Part shown: piece by piece, positions 22,276-35,091 of the stretch
Layout: each line of letters opens with the position of its first letter
Position numbering within the stretch: position 1 is the first letter of the stretch
From: Orobanche coerulescens
Lineage: Eukaryota > Streptophyta > Magnoliopsida > Lamiales > Orobanchaceae
NCBI GenBank assembly: GCA_033398695.1
Contig: CM065814.1
Coordinates: 17,666,358 to 17,730,357, forward strand
DNA length: 64,000 bases
Direction: 5' to 3'
The notes under the pieces: generated by a model
What the model was told of the DNA's origin: nothing
Database searches by the model: none
The model's input: only the letters and a program-made list of their open reading frames with translations
Program-made: the position numbers and the translations under genes

Positions 22276-22689
22276 GAAGAAAAAGAAGGTAAAAATTGTT
22301 TAACAAGTTTGTGATTGTGTTGATTGCGCTTCAACTACTCAATAGAATAATGAATGCATTTATCGCGTATCACATTTTTTTATTCAGAAAATCTCACCAT
22401 ACGACAAAAATAAAAGATACTCATGTGTATGCACAGTAGTTGTGATTGTGGCTCACATCTTCCTCTGATTTTACGTTCAGAAACGGCCTAAACGCCTTCT
22501 ATGAGTCGGGGAGAAGCTTCCCATCCAATTTTCTTACAAATAGGCAAACATGGTCTTTTAACGTCAGATTCCCAAGACGTTGTTTACATTTTTTATTTTT
22601 CATTTTTTTTGATTGTTTTGATTTTTTTGAAAATAAATAATAATAAAAACAATAAATAAATTGGGTTCCCTCCCAGTAAGGGCTCGTTT
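22276..22689 (-). other. Spacer between integrase relic and LOG-like gene
   Basis: About 400 bp of A+T-rich DNA with no supported gene, splice site or repeat. It may include the upstream region that came with the LOG-like copy. Confidence 0.4.
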
Positions 22690-23847
22690 AATGTCATTAG
22701 CTTGACAACTTCCTGTTTTAGTCGTGCGACGGATCTTCAAGGGTTATGCTCTCTCGTGAGGAATTTTACGATTTTCAAAATAAGGCTTTACCTGTGTCCG
22801 TTCACTGAAATGACTCTTTGGTTTGAGGATTTATCAGTCTAATTACTCCGTATGGAAATACTTCCTCAATCTCGAAGGGTCCCGTCCAGCGTGATTTTAG
22901 CTTACCTGGAAATAATCGCAAACGAGAATTAAATAAAAGTACTTTCGTACCTGGTTCAAGGTGCTTGAGGGTAAGTTTCCGGTCATGAAGTCTCTTGACT
23001 TTGTCTTTGTAAATCGAGAGTTCTTGTATGCTTCGTTTCTTAACTCGTCTAGTTCGGATATTTGTAGCAGATCTTTCTGTCCGACTTTTTCAATTCCATT
23101 GAAACGGCCTTAATTGCCCAATAAGCTTTATGTTCGATTTCAACCGGAAGGTGACAAGTTTTTCCATAGACTAGACGGTAAGGGCTCATTCCCAATGGAC
23201 TCTTGTATCTTATTGGTATGCCCAAAGTGCATCGACTAATTTTTCACCCAATCTTTTCGAGTTGGGCGCTTTTTCCAGATCCCTTTTATTTGTCGGTTGC
23301 TTGTTTCATTTGACCGACGTTTGTGGATGGTAGGGAGTTGCAATTTTGTGATTTATGCCATTTTTGGTCATAAGCTTGTCAAATAACTTGTTGCGAAGTG
23401 GGATCCCCATCACCGATTATTGCCTTGGGAAATCCAAGCGGTGATTATGTATTCCTGTACAAACTTAACAACAATATTAGCATCATTAGTCCTTGTGGGG
23501 ATTGCCTCAACCCACTTGGATACATAATCGACTGCTAAAAGAATGTACTCAAAATTTCCAGATTTAGTGAATGGTCCCATAAAATCAATTCCCCATACAT
23601 CAAAAATTTCTACGACCAAATTGATCGTGAGGGGCATCTCATTTCTTTTTCCGATATTACCAGTTCGTTGACACCTATCGCACTGAACACAAAAATGATA
23701 TGCGTCTTTAAATAAGGATGCCCAATACAAACCAGATTGGAGAATTTTGTTAGCGGTCTTTTGTCCGCCAAAATGTCCTCCGCAATGAAGTTCGTGACAG
23801 AAGGTTAGTACACTTTGTTGCTCATCTTCTGGGACACATCGCCTCAT
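22690..23847 (-). pseudogene. Element G integrase, frameshifted
   Basis: The open piece 23847-23410 starts near the HHCC zinc-binding region (HELHCGGHFG, then CVQCDRCQ) and includes the first catalytic aspartate in VWGIDFMGPF and the DYVSKWVEA stretch. It stops at a frameshift before the second aspartate. Further along the minus strand, in other frames, the C-terminal half is recognisable, including PYRLVYGKTCHLPVE and IEHKAYWAIK near 23180-23100. The catalytic core is therefore split and inactive in this copy. Confidence 0.85.
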
Positions 23848-25437
23848 GATTTAATCTTTGCATAATCGAAAAAGGCATGGTTCGTCCCAGAAGTAGTTTT
23901 TGCATGATGATAAAACCTTTTCTTTTCTTGGTAAGAAATGTTAGGTGGGAGCATTTCACAAACCAAATAATTCACAATATCTGCAAACCAAGGTACCGAA
24001 GAAATTTTAAATAGATTTTCATGTGGAAAAGAGTCCACAATTTGTTCATGTTTGTTATCTATTTCTTCTGTTATTTTTAAACGAGACAAATGGTCTGCGA
24101 CCACATTTTCACTTCCTTTCCGATCCTTTATTTCCACATTAAATTCTTGAAGTATTAAAATCCACCGAATCAACCGAGGTTTCGCTTGTTGCTTTTTCAA
24201 CAGATGTCGTAAAGCTGCATGGTCTGAATGTACAATCACTTCAGATCCTACAATATAAGATCTAAATTTATCCAGTGAGAAAACCACAACTAATAATTCT
24301 TTCTCGGTTGTCGTATAATTAACATGCGCATCATTTAATGTTAGACTAGCGTAATAAACCACACGGAGCATTTTATCAATTCTTTGGCCCAAAACTGCAC
24401 CAACAGCTCGGTCAGATGCATCGCACATAATTTCAAAAGGTAAAGACCAATCAGGGGCAATTACGATTGGTGCCGTGGTTAGTTTCTCTTTCAAGGTTTT
24501 AAAAGCATCGAGACAAGCGTCATCGAAAATGAAGGAAACATCTTTGGTAAGCAAAGTGCAGAGAGGTTTACTTATTTTTGAAAAATCTTTGATAAACCTT
24601 CTATAAAAACCGGCATGTCCTAAAAGCTCCGATTGCCTTTACATTGTTTGGTGGCGGTAATTTTTAATGACATTAATTTTTGCTTTGTCGACTTCCATTA
24701 CATGATTTGACACCACATGGCCTAGCACAATTCCACTTTCGTCATAAAATGACTTTTTCCCAGTGAGAGTTAAATGGCTTTCAATACAACGTTCAAGTAC
24801 TTTGGTCAATTTATTTAAGCAATCATCGAAGATGATCCAAATCTTGAAAAGTCATCCATAAATACCTCAATAGAATCGCCGATCATATAAGAAAATTGAC
24901 AACATGCACCTTTGAAAAGTTCTGGTGCATTGCATAATCAAAGGGCATTCTTCGACAAGCAAAAGTTCCAAATGGCATGTGAATGTGGACTTGATTGGTC
25001 CTCGGGTGCAATCGCCACTTGATAATACCCGAAAGGCCATCAAGAAAAGCAGAGAATTTGTGTCCTGCAAGTTTATCAATCATTTGGTCAATAAAAGGTG
25101 GAGGAAAATAATCCTTTTTGGTGGCGGCATTTAATTTTCGATAATCAATGCACATCCGCCACCCGGTTGTTACCCTTGTTGGTACTAGCTCTCCCTTATC
25201 ATTTTCAATCACTGTTATGCCACTTTTCTTTGGCACCACATGTATCGGGCTTACCCATTCACTATCCGCAATCGGATAAATAATTCCCTCAGCTATCAAT
25301 TTTAAAATTTCCTTTTTTACTACCTCTAGCATATTGGGATTTAATCTTCGTTGTGCTTCTCTTCTTGGTTTTTCTCCCTCTTCTAGGATTATTTTGTGCA
25401 TACATGTTGAAGGGCTAATTCCCTTAATATCACTCAA
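23844..25437 (-). pseudogene. Element G reverse transcriptase and RNase H, frameshifted
   Basis: The first piece (25437-24883) holds the palm start of reverse transcriptase: WVSPIHVVPKKSG, WRMCIDYRKLN and the first catalytic aspartate in FLDGLSG, then frameshifts (near 25040 and 24930). A FMDD motif is visible in another frame near 24858. The second piece (24554-23844) is the connection and RNase H with [38 protein letters not shown] and VADHLSRL, which carry its acidic residues. Several lesions in about 1.6 kb make it non-functional unless some are sequence errors. Confidence 0.88.
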
Positions 25438-25440
25438 ACC

Positions 25441-26160
25441 CTATCCTATTGCCTCTTTGCATTTTTTCAAAACTTCTATTAAAAGAAATTCTTCATCTTT
25501 GCTTAATTCTGCATTAATAATTACGGGTTTTTTATTTCCCTCTTCAAGAAAAACATATTTTAAATGTTTAGGCAATTCTTTAAGCTCCGGTATTTCTTTT
25601 TCTTTGCTATCCATTAACGACTCCAGACTATCTATCTTAATCCCCTGTAAGAGATTTTCGCACACTTCTCCTTCAACTTCCGGGTTAAGCTCTGAACATT
25701 CCATTACTTGTTCCTGTATAATGAGAGTTTCTACAGAATTGTCAATAATATCAACAAAAGCACACTCCTCGTATAAATCATAACTAGGAACAGGGGGCGA
25801 ATTAAACACAGAAAATGTCACGGTTTCATTTAACACACTCATGGTTAATTTTCCTCTTTTAACATCAATTATTGTTTCAGCGGTAGCCATGAAAGGTCTT
25901 CCCAATAAAATAGAATGATCTTTTCCATTTTCTAGACATTGTCCCATTTCTAAGACAACAAAATCTGCTGGAATAATAAGCCCCTCTATGTCAACCAAAA
26001 TATCTTCGATAATTCCAACAGGATAACGAAGCGATCTATCGGCCAATTGTAAACATATTTTAGTTGGGCTAAGTTCACCAAGATCAAGTTGCTCAAAAAT
26101 ATATAATGGCATCAAATTTATACTGCTCCAAGATCAAGCATACCGGTGGTCTTCTTACCG
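25441..26160 (-). pseudogene. Element G protease region
   Basis: The aspartic protease active site LDLGA is readable near 26135 on the minus strand, then a frameshift, then an open piece 26115-25441 with MPLYIFEQLDLGE, the flap region and ILLGRPFMATA, the second conserved protease block. The tail is rich in Glu and leads to reverse transcriptase. The protease would cleave the Gag-Pol precursor. Confidence 0.82.
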
Positions 26161-26385
26161 TTTCCCATAGCGATATTTATGATGAAGCTACGGATCACTT
26201 TGCTTGGGAGGTAATCGTTGTTGGAGCAATGCGGACATAACCTCGAGACAATGATTTTTCTCTATATCCAAACTTCTTTTTATCCGTGAGTAATTCTTTG
26301 AAAAATTTTCCGTATCTTTGGGACACTTTTTATTACTTCCAATAAAGGAAGGTTTACATTTACTTTAGATGACATATCAAAAATT

Positions 26386-27987
26386 TTAGAAATTGCTTCT
26401 CAAGTTTTTCATTTTTTGTCGACTTGGAAAAGGTATTGGGGGTTTGTATGGATTTGTAGATTTGTGGAGTGTTGGGATGGGGACTTCTTCTTTAGAATTT
26501 TCATTTGACTCCTTATCTTCGTCCTTGTTTCCTGCAATAATTGAAATATCATCATTAGAAGGGGAATCAACTTGATTGTTATAAATCTTACCAGTTCTCA
26601 GCATGGTGATAGCTTTAGCTTGTTCGGGTTGACTTGGTAAACTCCCTTTCTGGTTATTTTGCAGTTGATTTGCTAGTTGCCCGACTTGAGTTTCGACTCG
26701 TTTTACTGATGCTTCCATTGCTTCAAATCTTCGATCCGAGTTTTGGATGAATGATTGAAGTGTTTCTTCTAATGAGGGTTTTCTGGGTTAGTTTGAGGGC
26801 GACCCTTGGAATTGGTTTGGTCTTTGATATGGTTGTTGCAAATTTTGATGTTGAGGAGGTGGTGGTTGTTGGTGATGATTCCCACCCCAAGAGAAATTAG
26901 GGTGATTTCGCCAACCGGGATTATAGGTTTCAGAAAAAGGGTCATTTCTAGGGCGTTGGTAAAAATTATTTAAAGCATTTACCTCTTCAGGGTTCGTCTG
27001 GGGATTGATGTTGGGTGCATGACTATATTCACCACCGTGAAAAATACTTCTTGAGATGGCATGATTTGTGGGTGGTTGAGAAATTCCTTGAGTTGTAAGT
27101 CGTTGGACTTGTTTGGTTAACTCGGCAATTTGCGCGCAGTGAGATCAGGTGGAATTTACTTCATTAGCTCCGACTCTCCTGCCTCGTGCACTCTTTTGCT
27201 GGGAGGATATAGCAAGTTTTTCAAACAAATCAAAAGCGGCTTGCGCCGTTAGTGTTCCTATATCTCCCCCAGCTGCATTGTCAACAGTAAATTGGCAATT
27301 ATGAGTTAGCCCATCATAAAAAGTTTGACTCAAACAGTGTAAAGGATAATGATGATGGGGGCATGCTAGTAAAAGAGTTTTGAAACGATCCCATGCTTCA
27401 AAAAATTGTTCACCCTCCGATTGCGTAAAAGCCGCAATTTTGGTCCTTAGATCCGCCGTTTTATGATGTGGATAAAATTTAGACATGAATTTGTTGCACA
27501 CATCATCCCAAGTAGCCAATGAATTTGGTGGCAACGTCATAATCTATGTTTTTGCTCGATCTTTTAAAGTGTAAGGAAAACACCTCATTTTTAATTGATC
27601 CTCGGTCAATTGTTGTAATGGAAAGGTATTTACAACCGAGTAAAAATCACGAATAAAACTTAAAGGATCCTCATTTGGCATCCCATAAAAAGATGGGAGT
27701 TGGTTGAAATGAATGGATTTCAATTCATAATTTCGTGCTGTCTGGCCAAGTTGTATGCATGACGTTGTTGTACCGATCACCGGTCTAGCAAAATCTTTCA
27801 AAGTTTGTTGATCTGCCATATGTTCTTCGTTTGACTTTTCTTCTTGATCGGAAGATTCAGTGTTTTCTTCTGTCAAAAATTCTCCTTCACTGCTAATATC
27901 TTCCAGGCTATCTCCAACTCGATAATCGGGATGAACGTTTTCGTTGTATGGTACCAAAGTTCTTGCAAGAGACCTACGGCCCTGCAT
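26386..27987 (-). pseudogene. Element G gag (Athila type)
   Basis: The frame begins MQGRRSLAR at 27987 and has the Athila-type capsid core (FHLNQLP-like FNQLPSFYGMPNEDP, then MRCFPYTLKDRAKT). A TAG at 27541-27543 replaces the expected Trp codon, after which the same frame goes on (27540-27145: LPPNSLATWDDVCNKFM). Further pieces to 26386 are rich in Gln, Asn and Pro with QVGQLANQL. It would form the capsid. I saw no intact zinc knuckle, which is usual for Athila. Confidence 0.88.
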
Positions 27988-28125
27988 AGACTAGAAAACA
28001 GTTAAGCGCACCATATGTGAAAAAAAAAATTAAGAACAAGAGGAATAAAAGATGCAAAAAATAAAGAAAGATTAAATCACAAGATATAAATAAAAGTATA
28101 CAAAAATTATATTTGGCCTAAAACA

Positions 28126-28144
28126 ATCCCCGGCAACGGCGCCA
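28126..28144 (-). promoter_or_regulatory. Primer binding site of element G (tRNA-Asp type)
   Basis: The minus strand reads TGGCGCCGTTGCCGGGGAT, five bases inside the end of the 5' LTR. This is the well-known plant tRNA-Asp primer site, common in Athila elements. Confidence 0.9.
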
Positions 28145-28149
28145 AAATT

Positions 28150-30164
28150 TGATCGGTCAAAAACTTATCCTAAAAATAGGAGTTCTTGAGTCGCTCGCAA
28201 ATATATACGAGGTAGAAGTAGTTTGTGGTAAGTTCTACCAAGGTCTTTTCTCTCGAGGATTGTCAAGTGGCTTCGTATAATATTTTGTATAAATTGCAAG
28301 AAGTAAATACTAAAATATTCAAAAAGATATTTTTGGGTTTTTAAATATTAACTAAATTAAATGCAATATATTTTAAACCAAACTATTTTTAATAAGACTA
28401 TTTAATAAAAGACTATTTTTATTAAGACTATTTATACTAGACTATTTATATTAAGACTATTTTTAACTAGACTATTTATACTAGACTATTTATATTAAGA
28501 CTATTTTTAACTAGACTATTTATATTAAGGCTATTTTTATTAAGACTATTTATACTAGACTATTTATATTAAGACTATTTTTATTAAGACTATTTATACT
28601 AGACTATTTATATTAAGACTATTTTTATTACGACTATTTATACTAGACTATTTTTAACTAGACTATTTTTAACTAGTGAAAATGAATAGAATTAAAATGA
28701 GTTGGGAATTTATAAAATCTAGGGGATTACGGGTTCATTAAATTAGGTATTTAATTAAGTATAGGAATTGATTTATATGGATATAAAAGAAAAAACGAAT
28801 GTTTATCGAGTAATCAACTTTTCACCTCCGTACTTTCGTAATCAAAGATGTCTTAATCACTTTTGCTTTTTTAAGATGTTGATAACAAGATTAACACTTG
28901 ATAGATTAAAAAGATGTGTTTCCAATACACTTAACAATCAATCAAGGAGGTTTCACTAGTAGAAATAGGATATGATCAATCTCTATTTAAACCAATTAGT
29001 CATTTCATTTCTCTAACTTGACTATTTTTAGGATAAACGATCGTTCATCGAGTAATCAACTTTTTACCTCATAACTTTCGTATTGAAAGGTGTCTTAACC
29101 ACTTTCGCAATCTTAAGATGTTGATAACAAGATTAACATTTGATAGATTGAAAAGATATGTTTCCAATTCACTCAACAATCAATCAAGAAGGTTTCATTA
29201 GTAAAAATAGGATATGATCAATCCCTATTTAAACCAATTAGTCTTAAAAATAGTTTAAATCAATCAAATACTCAATATATAACCTAATAGAAATCTTCCT
29301 TCCCCTAGGAAGAAAGATTAACTACTCATTGGTTTATACATACTAAAATTATAATAGAAATAATTTATATATATAATATATATAGAAACTTTTAATTACT
29401 AGAACTTAATGACAATAGATAAAACTTACTTGAATATGATGTATCAAAGTGCAAGAAATATACTTCAAACTTGTTCAAAGGTTACAAGCTTACAAAAATT
29501 GAAAGTAAAACACTAAGTAAAATACTAAGTGCTTATTGATCAAGCACTTTTCAATTACAAACTAAATGAAAGAAAAACTTCAAACCAAAAATAAAATACA
29601 AACTAAAATTGAGAGTTCTAAGGAAAATATATTGCTAAAAGAAAAGAGTATTTCTTAGCAAGAAGATGATTATTTCTTGGCAAGAAGGTGGGTTATTTTG
29701 CAATGGGTAAAGATGTCCTTTTATAGGTGATTTTCAAGAATATAATTGATTATTTAATTCAAAATATCTATTGTAATATCATTTTTTTAATTCTTTGTTC
29801 ACACTTCACCCATGTCTTTGAATTTTCAGATTTTTGACCAAAAAAATATCTTGTGGTTGAGTTCACAAGTTGGTCAAAAGTGGACTAATTTTGCATGGCA
29901 TCTGCTGAAAAACGGCGATGAAAAAAAACGGCCCAGTTTGCCCCGTGTTGTGCGCCGTTTTGCCTTGAAAAATTCCTGTCGTTGGATTTGATCTTGTTTT
30001 CCGTCCTTTTTTATGCTTCATGTCAGTAATCTGTAAAATAACCATTTTTAGCTCATGTTTGGATATATCTGTAAAATATATATTTTTAATCACAAATCAG
30101 TACAATTATGCCCGGAAAAATGAATATTTTGTATATGAATTTTAGATCAATTATGCACTAATCA
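28150..30164 (-). repeat. Element G 5' LTR
   Basis: The same 2015 bp as the 3' LTR, about 1.3% different by eye. One compound difference lies at 28263-28274 against 18038-18051, where a CAG in one copy is replaced in the other. The minus-strand TATA-like CTATAAAAGG lies near 29716-29725. The ATAAT after it (30165-30169) is the target-site copy. Confidence 0.95.
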
Positions 30165-30730
30165 ATAATCTTCCCGGATTCAAAACTATTATCATTATTC
30201 GTATTTCGTCAAGAACATACGAATTCTAGCACTACAATCAACATAGCATTGGTTTCAATCCTCAAATCTATGATTATACTTAATACCATTATGTATCCTA
30301 TCGTATTTTCCTCTTTGATGTGATAAATATACCGAGAACATAAAGAACAGCAACAACACCATGATTCCATAATCATGTTTATAACAGTTAACATAATTGA
30401 AGACATAAACCATCGTATCCTTCAATATATAATTCATATAATCTCAAGAATCATAACAACAACACCATAATCATCTTCATATGAATCATTCATCAACAAT
30501 AACATCAAAATCCGAATTCAAGGTGTAGAGTTCATCAACATACCTCAAGAACATGAATAACACAATCAAACTCTTCAAGAATCATCAATATCTTCATATT
30601 CAAGCCTCAAATCCATGTTTCTAAGATCATAATCAAGATAGAAGAGGTTAAATCTCACTAACATGCTCAGAGGGACGAAGTTTGGAGGAAGGTATTGATT
30701 TTCTCTCGTAAAGAAATGAGGAACCGATCC

Positions 30731-31130
30731 TTATTTTATAAACTGCATCGCTCATTACGTATGTTATCACTCAACATTAACGTACGTAATGCTCCCCAGC
30801 GTACGCTACACTTCCAACATAGCATACATAACATTATTCTAGAACTCACTGACATGTTTCGTTCACTTGCTTACGTACATAATACTTCCTTCATATCGTA
30901 CGTAATACGTACGTTGACTTGCTACAGTAAATCTCCACCTAACGTATGTAATGCACTGAGCCTACGTTGTCTAGGAGTGGACTCGCCCATGCACGTTCTT
31001 TGCCGAATGCTACCGACCACAGGACCCACCTGTCGTCCAAAGCCTGATCTGTCCGATATGAACTTTACGTACGTTAACGTGTCCGCTTAACGTACGTAAT
31101 AGTTGTACACTTTACGTACGTTAACTGTCC
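30731..31130 (-). promoter_or_regulatory. Palindrome cluster and TATA-like site of element F LTR
   Basis: Sites of the type TTAACGTACGTAA occur near 30755, 30777, 30896-30914, 30942, 31066-31078, 31089-31101 and 31113-31126, some degenerate. On the minus strand they precede a TTTATAAAATAA site at 30731-30742. This is the same layout as in C, D, E, H and I, with a different palindrome. Confidence 0.6.
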
Positions 31131-31449
31131 TTTTAACTTATGTACTCCTTACGCATTAGCATATGCTAACTATACATCGTAGCGTGCTCTAATGTGACTG
31201 TACTTAGCCATTTTCAGCTATTCTTGTCCAATGTCTCAACATACTAGATATGAACATACGGCATACCGAATACATATACACAACACACTATATCCTCAAA
31301 TACGATTGTCGACCAAGTACGACAATTGTACCAATACAGATGTCTCAGTCCTTCATTTATTTTACCCATACTGTACAGATTCCATGTTGTACAACATAAC
31401 TTGGATAAAATAATATTAAACAATAGTAGTAGAAATTCTGGATATTACA

Positions 31450-31999
31450 TACTACACCACTTAAAATAAGTTCCGTCCTCGAAACTTGCAATCCGTCATA
31501 GAAAAACAAACAAATCGTTCAAGCAAAATATCCTGAAATCATCACGACAACGATCAATCATCATTATTAACGAATAACCAAAACACTATACTTACATACG
31601 CGCCAAGTCGACGATCTCCTGAGATACTAGCAAGTGACTTCACTGTAAAGCCACAATACGCTTACAGTCACAATTCCATTAGTCCTGATAAAATATATCA
31701 TCTTCGGATGAAATTATCTATCCGTGTCAAATCATGTCTGTCTGATTACACAATCAAGTCCCAATTCCGATAAAAACCAATAATGCACGATACATCTGTG
31801 AAACAACTGCCTAACACAATGACACAAATCCCAAAACATCGACATAAAATCTGAATGCTCATTCGATCACTAACAATGATCAACCAATAAATTAACCGAG
31901 AATATCATCGACATGATAAATTCCAATACGATCAATCCAAAGGTCAAAAGGCAGCCGAGAATATCATCAACATGATAAACTCAAATATGACCAACTAGA
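31450..31999 (-). other. Element F interior, first part, with 59-bp tandem repeats
   Basis: No gene is visible. Next to the LTR on the minus strand is the block with CGAGGACGGAACTT and AAGTGGTGTAGTA, the end of a chromovirus-like interior. Units with GAGAATATCATC(A/G)ACATGATAAA start at 31896 and 31955 and continue beyond element D at about 52211 and 52268, giving a period of about 59 bp. Confidence 0.65.
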
Positions 32000-32293
32000 T
32001 GTAATACCCGAGATTTCTGTTATGTAATTGGAACTTGTGATATTGTAATGATTGTACTTTTGTATGAGTACTATTCTCCGTATTTCTTAATCCGATGTCG
32101 TCGAGCATATAATTTCGTGTATGTGATTTAAAAGGTTGAAATTTCGTGCATGTAGCGCACGCTACAGGCTAAGGGTAGCGTACGCTAGCATGGTTTCATA
32201 GCGCACGCTACAGAGTGTAAATAGCGCACGCTATGCGTGGTCAGATTGATTGAGACATGCGGTAGGTGAGATCTGGCCGGGGGACCCCTGTCG

Positions 32294-35074
32294 TGTAATA
32301 TCCGACTGTAACTTTTCATTTTTTTTCCTGTCGTTGTATTATTCGGATAATCTGATTATCAGAAATGGTTGCATTTAGTATTATGTTGAGGTATTATAGA
32401 TTTGAATATCACCTCATTGTTAGTTCATTTTAAATATGATGATTCGATGTTAATTAGAGAGTTGTATTTTCGGAATTTTTCTATTGATGTAGCGCACGTT
32501 ACACAGTAAGATTAGCGTACGCTAATCCTGTGTATTAGCGTGCGTAAGGTTTCCCTCGGTTGCGTACGCTAAGAAGGAATCTGACAGCAGTTGACTTCAA
32601 CACGTGAGCCTTTTAACCGGTAGCATGCATGCGATCTATGCAGTGTCATGTCGGTGAGAATCTACTTTTTCTAGCGTGCGCTAACCCATTCTTCATTAGC
32701 GTGCGCTAACGGCTGCAATAATTCAAGAAAGTAGCCATCAAAGCCGTTTACGTCGTAATATTGTTCGGATAGCGTACGTAAGGGCCTTAGCGTACGCTAA
32801 AGCGTCACGATAGCGTGCGCTAAGTCTGCACAGTCTTTATATAGGACCATCCTTTTTTTCATTTCTCCACGAACCAAAACGAATTTCTCTCTTCGCATAT
32901 CATCCATCTGCACTCTAAAAACGTTATAAACCTTCACCAACTTATTTCCAAGCCTTAAATCTCGGAGTTGAGCTCATTTTATTTGAGACTTTGAGTTGTT
33001 TTTAATCTTGGGATATATTCTCTCATATCATTGAAGTAATTCTTCATTTCTGGAGGTTTTTGTGTTTTCTTCTGCATTATTTTCTTATATTGATTATTGA
33101 TGACGAAATATACTTCACCTAGAGTACATTAAGCAAGTAAAACATGGTTATAATTAAACTCTTTAAGCATTTTGATGAATATGTTAAATAAGGGTTTGAG
33201 ATGGAGGTGTTCTTGATGATATAGTGATTTTTAATCATGTTGTGGTTGTCATCACTCACCTTACGGACGAATTTAGCTCGAGAAGCGTTGATGGATCGGT
33301 TAGCTTCTTCATAACTGGATTTAATCAAGAACTTAATATCATTAAACACCATTTTAGGTATTTTTTTTTTACTTTGAAAAGAACTTGATGATGTTAAATA
33401 TGAGACTAGGTGATCTAGTTCAGAAACCTTAGAAGCTTTAACAAATCATGATTGTTCAGTTTCACTAGTCTTTGAAGATTGATAAAGGTTTTGATAATTA
33501 CAAAAATAACTTTTCACCAATCTATTGTGTTGATAACTTAGAGTGTAGTTCATCATAATGCTAAGTAGATTGTGTTCTTAAGTAGATGATGCTGGTTATG
33601 AATGATACTATCATGGTAGATTGAGTATCAAATCCTTTATGACTATCCTTTTTGGTAATAAGAGATGTTGAAGAACATGAGAATTTGATTTAAACCAATT
33701 TTATTGGCAAATGGAAGATGTTATTGTTCATGGAATAACAAGAGAATTTCAAGACACTTTTGGTATGATAATCAGATGTTGGAAGATGAATTAGTTGTTT
33801 TGAAACCTTTCATTAATCGTTAAGGTATTCATCACGGGGGGGGAAAATTATTCGAGTAGGTTGCGGGCGTCGTTTCCTACGAATTGATATTAATATTATG
33901 TGAATATATTATTGAATGAATTACGTTTCATTCAAGGTTGCTCGTTCGATTGAGTGTTTAACTGAGGATACCGTCCGTTTGGTCATTTGGAGAAGGACTA
34001 TCTTTCACTTACGGATTTGAGGCAAGTTATCTTGCTTGGTTATAATGATGATTAGATTCTTCTGATGGTTATATTTTTCATATGTATGAATTGTTCATGA
34101 AATGTTTGTCGTGATTTGACACTGTCCTTGACGTTATTCCGTTTTCTTCATGGGGTTGCATTCCCAAGTATGTCGTTTTGAATCATTGATCTCGTTGGCC
34201 TTATTTTCACTTCGGTGAGTTTTTTCTTGATCCTTAATCGGATATGTGATTTGTTGAATTCGTTGTCATGTTGTATCGTGACATATCCGGAATCATATCT
34301 GCGTTCCGATTGGTTATTGTGTAGGATTTTTAGCCAGGCACATATAGTCATCGGCGGATATTATTCCGCGTTGGGTATGCACACGGGACGTAGTTTCGTG
34401 AGGCTAATTAGGTACATTGTCCTACGTATATTCGGATTCCATATACGGGCGGACATGTGCACGGACACATTTCCGGATCGGGCGTACTGTGATGTCCATC
34501 TTTGAGCCATACCGTAAATCGTCCCTAGTCTGGGAGGCGTGTGTCAGTTCGTTTCATACGCCCGAGGGGTATGATTGATAGTCGGAATGATTTCTTTGAA
34601 ATCTATATATGTGAATTGTATATGTCGAAGAATTGATTATCATGTATATCGACCTGTGTTGGGCGAAATACTTGTATTGTATTTTAGGTCGAGGCAAGGG
34701 CAAGGCACGGGAAGAGCATGTCGACGGCGAAGGATTCGGAGGATACTAGTTCGGGGGCCCCTCATCTTTGTTGTCCGGTTATGTTAAACCGTGTTGTATT
34801 ATTTCCTGTTCCGTTTAAATTACTTTTGGTTGTATTTGACATTTGAAGTATTTTCCATCTCCATATGGTTTATACTTTTTTTTTTTTTTTCTTTTCGGAT
34901 CCTGTGTGTTGTAAGGCCGTTGGCCACATTTTAATAAACTCCTAATCGGAGAAATGACTTTTCGTTGTGATTCGGTATCACAAATAATATTTATTTAACC
35001 TGTTTTGGATATCGCCTGGTGGGTCCCAGTGTGGGAATCACGGCACTGTAATAACCGCCATTTGGGGTGTTACA
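32294..35074 (+). repeat. Element E 5' LTR
   Basis: Contains a palindrome cluster of the TAGCGTACGCTA type (32488-32823) followed by TTATATAGG at 32836-32844. The small open frames further on (for example 34215-34787) are not conserved with the 3' LTR. Many of the differences to the 3' LTR involve CAG or CTG triplets (see findings). Confidence 0.93.
32488..32844 (+). promoter_or_regulatory. Palindrome cluster and TATA box of element E 5' LTR
   Basis: Nine sites related to TTAGCG-NN-CGCTAA start near 32488, 32512, 32535, 32560, 32672, 32697, 32768, 32787 and 32809; several are exact palindromes with a GTAC centre. TTATATAGG follows at 32836. The copy in the 3' LTR is at 40316-40680. Confidence 0.7.
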
Positions 35075-35079
35075 GAAGA

Positions 35080-35091
35080 TGGTATCAGAGC
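35080..35091 (+). promoter_or_regulatory. Primer binding site of element E (initiator tRNA-Met type)
   Basis: TGGTATCAGAGC, the standard plant initiator tRNA-Met primer site, five bases after the LTR end. Confidence 0.92.

Larger units (their letters stand above)
17925..30164 (-). mobile_element. Element G: Athila-type Ty3/gypsy element carrying a LOG-like gene
   Basis: A 12.2-kb element with 2015-bp LTRs and a perfect ATAAT duplication at 17920-17924 and 30165-30169. Read on the minus strand the order is 5' LTR, tRNA-Asp-type primer site, gag, protease, reverse transcriptase with RNase H, integrase, a LOG-like reading frame, non-coding DNA with repeats, polypurine tract, 3' LTR. The Gag sequence and primer type place it in Athila. 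About 27 single-base differences between the LTRs (1.3%) point to a recent insertion, yet gag and pol have many stops and frameshifts, so it was probably moved by proteins of another copy. Confidence 0.95.
15566..31449 (-). repeat. Element F 3' LTR, split by element G
   Basis: On the minus strand the LTR starts TGTAATATCCAG at 31449 and ends GGGGTGTTACA at 15566. Without G it is about 3.6 kb, a long LTR. It is preceded on the minus strand by CGAGGACGGAACTT and a short purine-rich run, so it is the 3' LTR and the interior lies at higher coordinates. It holds a palindrome cluster (30750-31130), a TATA-like site (30731-30740), and a three-copy tandem module (16630-16815). It has entered element C at 15565/15566. 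The other end of F is beyond the window. Confidence 0.8.

Noticed and set aside
34215..34787. Possible small genes in the E 5' LTR
   Set aside because: The 3' LTR copy (42040-42620) has indels that break these frames.
35080..35091. tRNA-like words GGTATCAGAGC (also 44973, 58173) as tRNA genes
   Set aside because: They are primer binding sites next to LTR ends. No cloverleaf can be formed around them.
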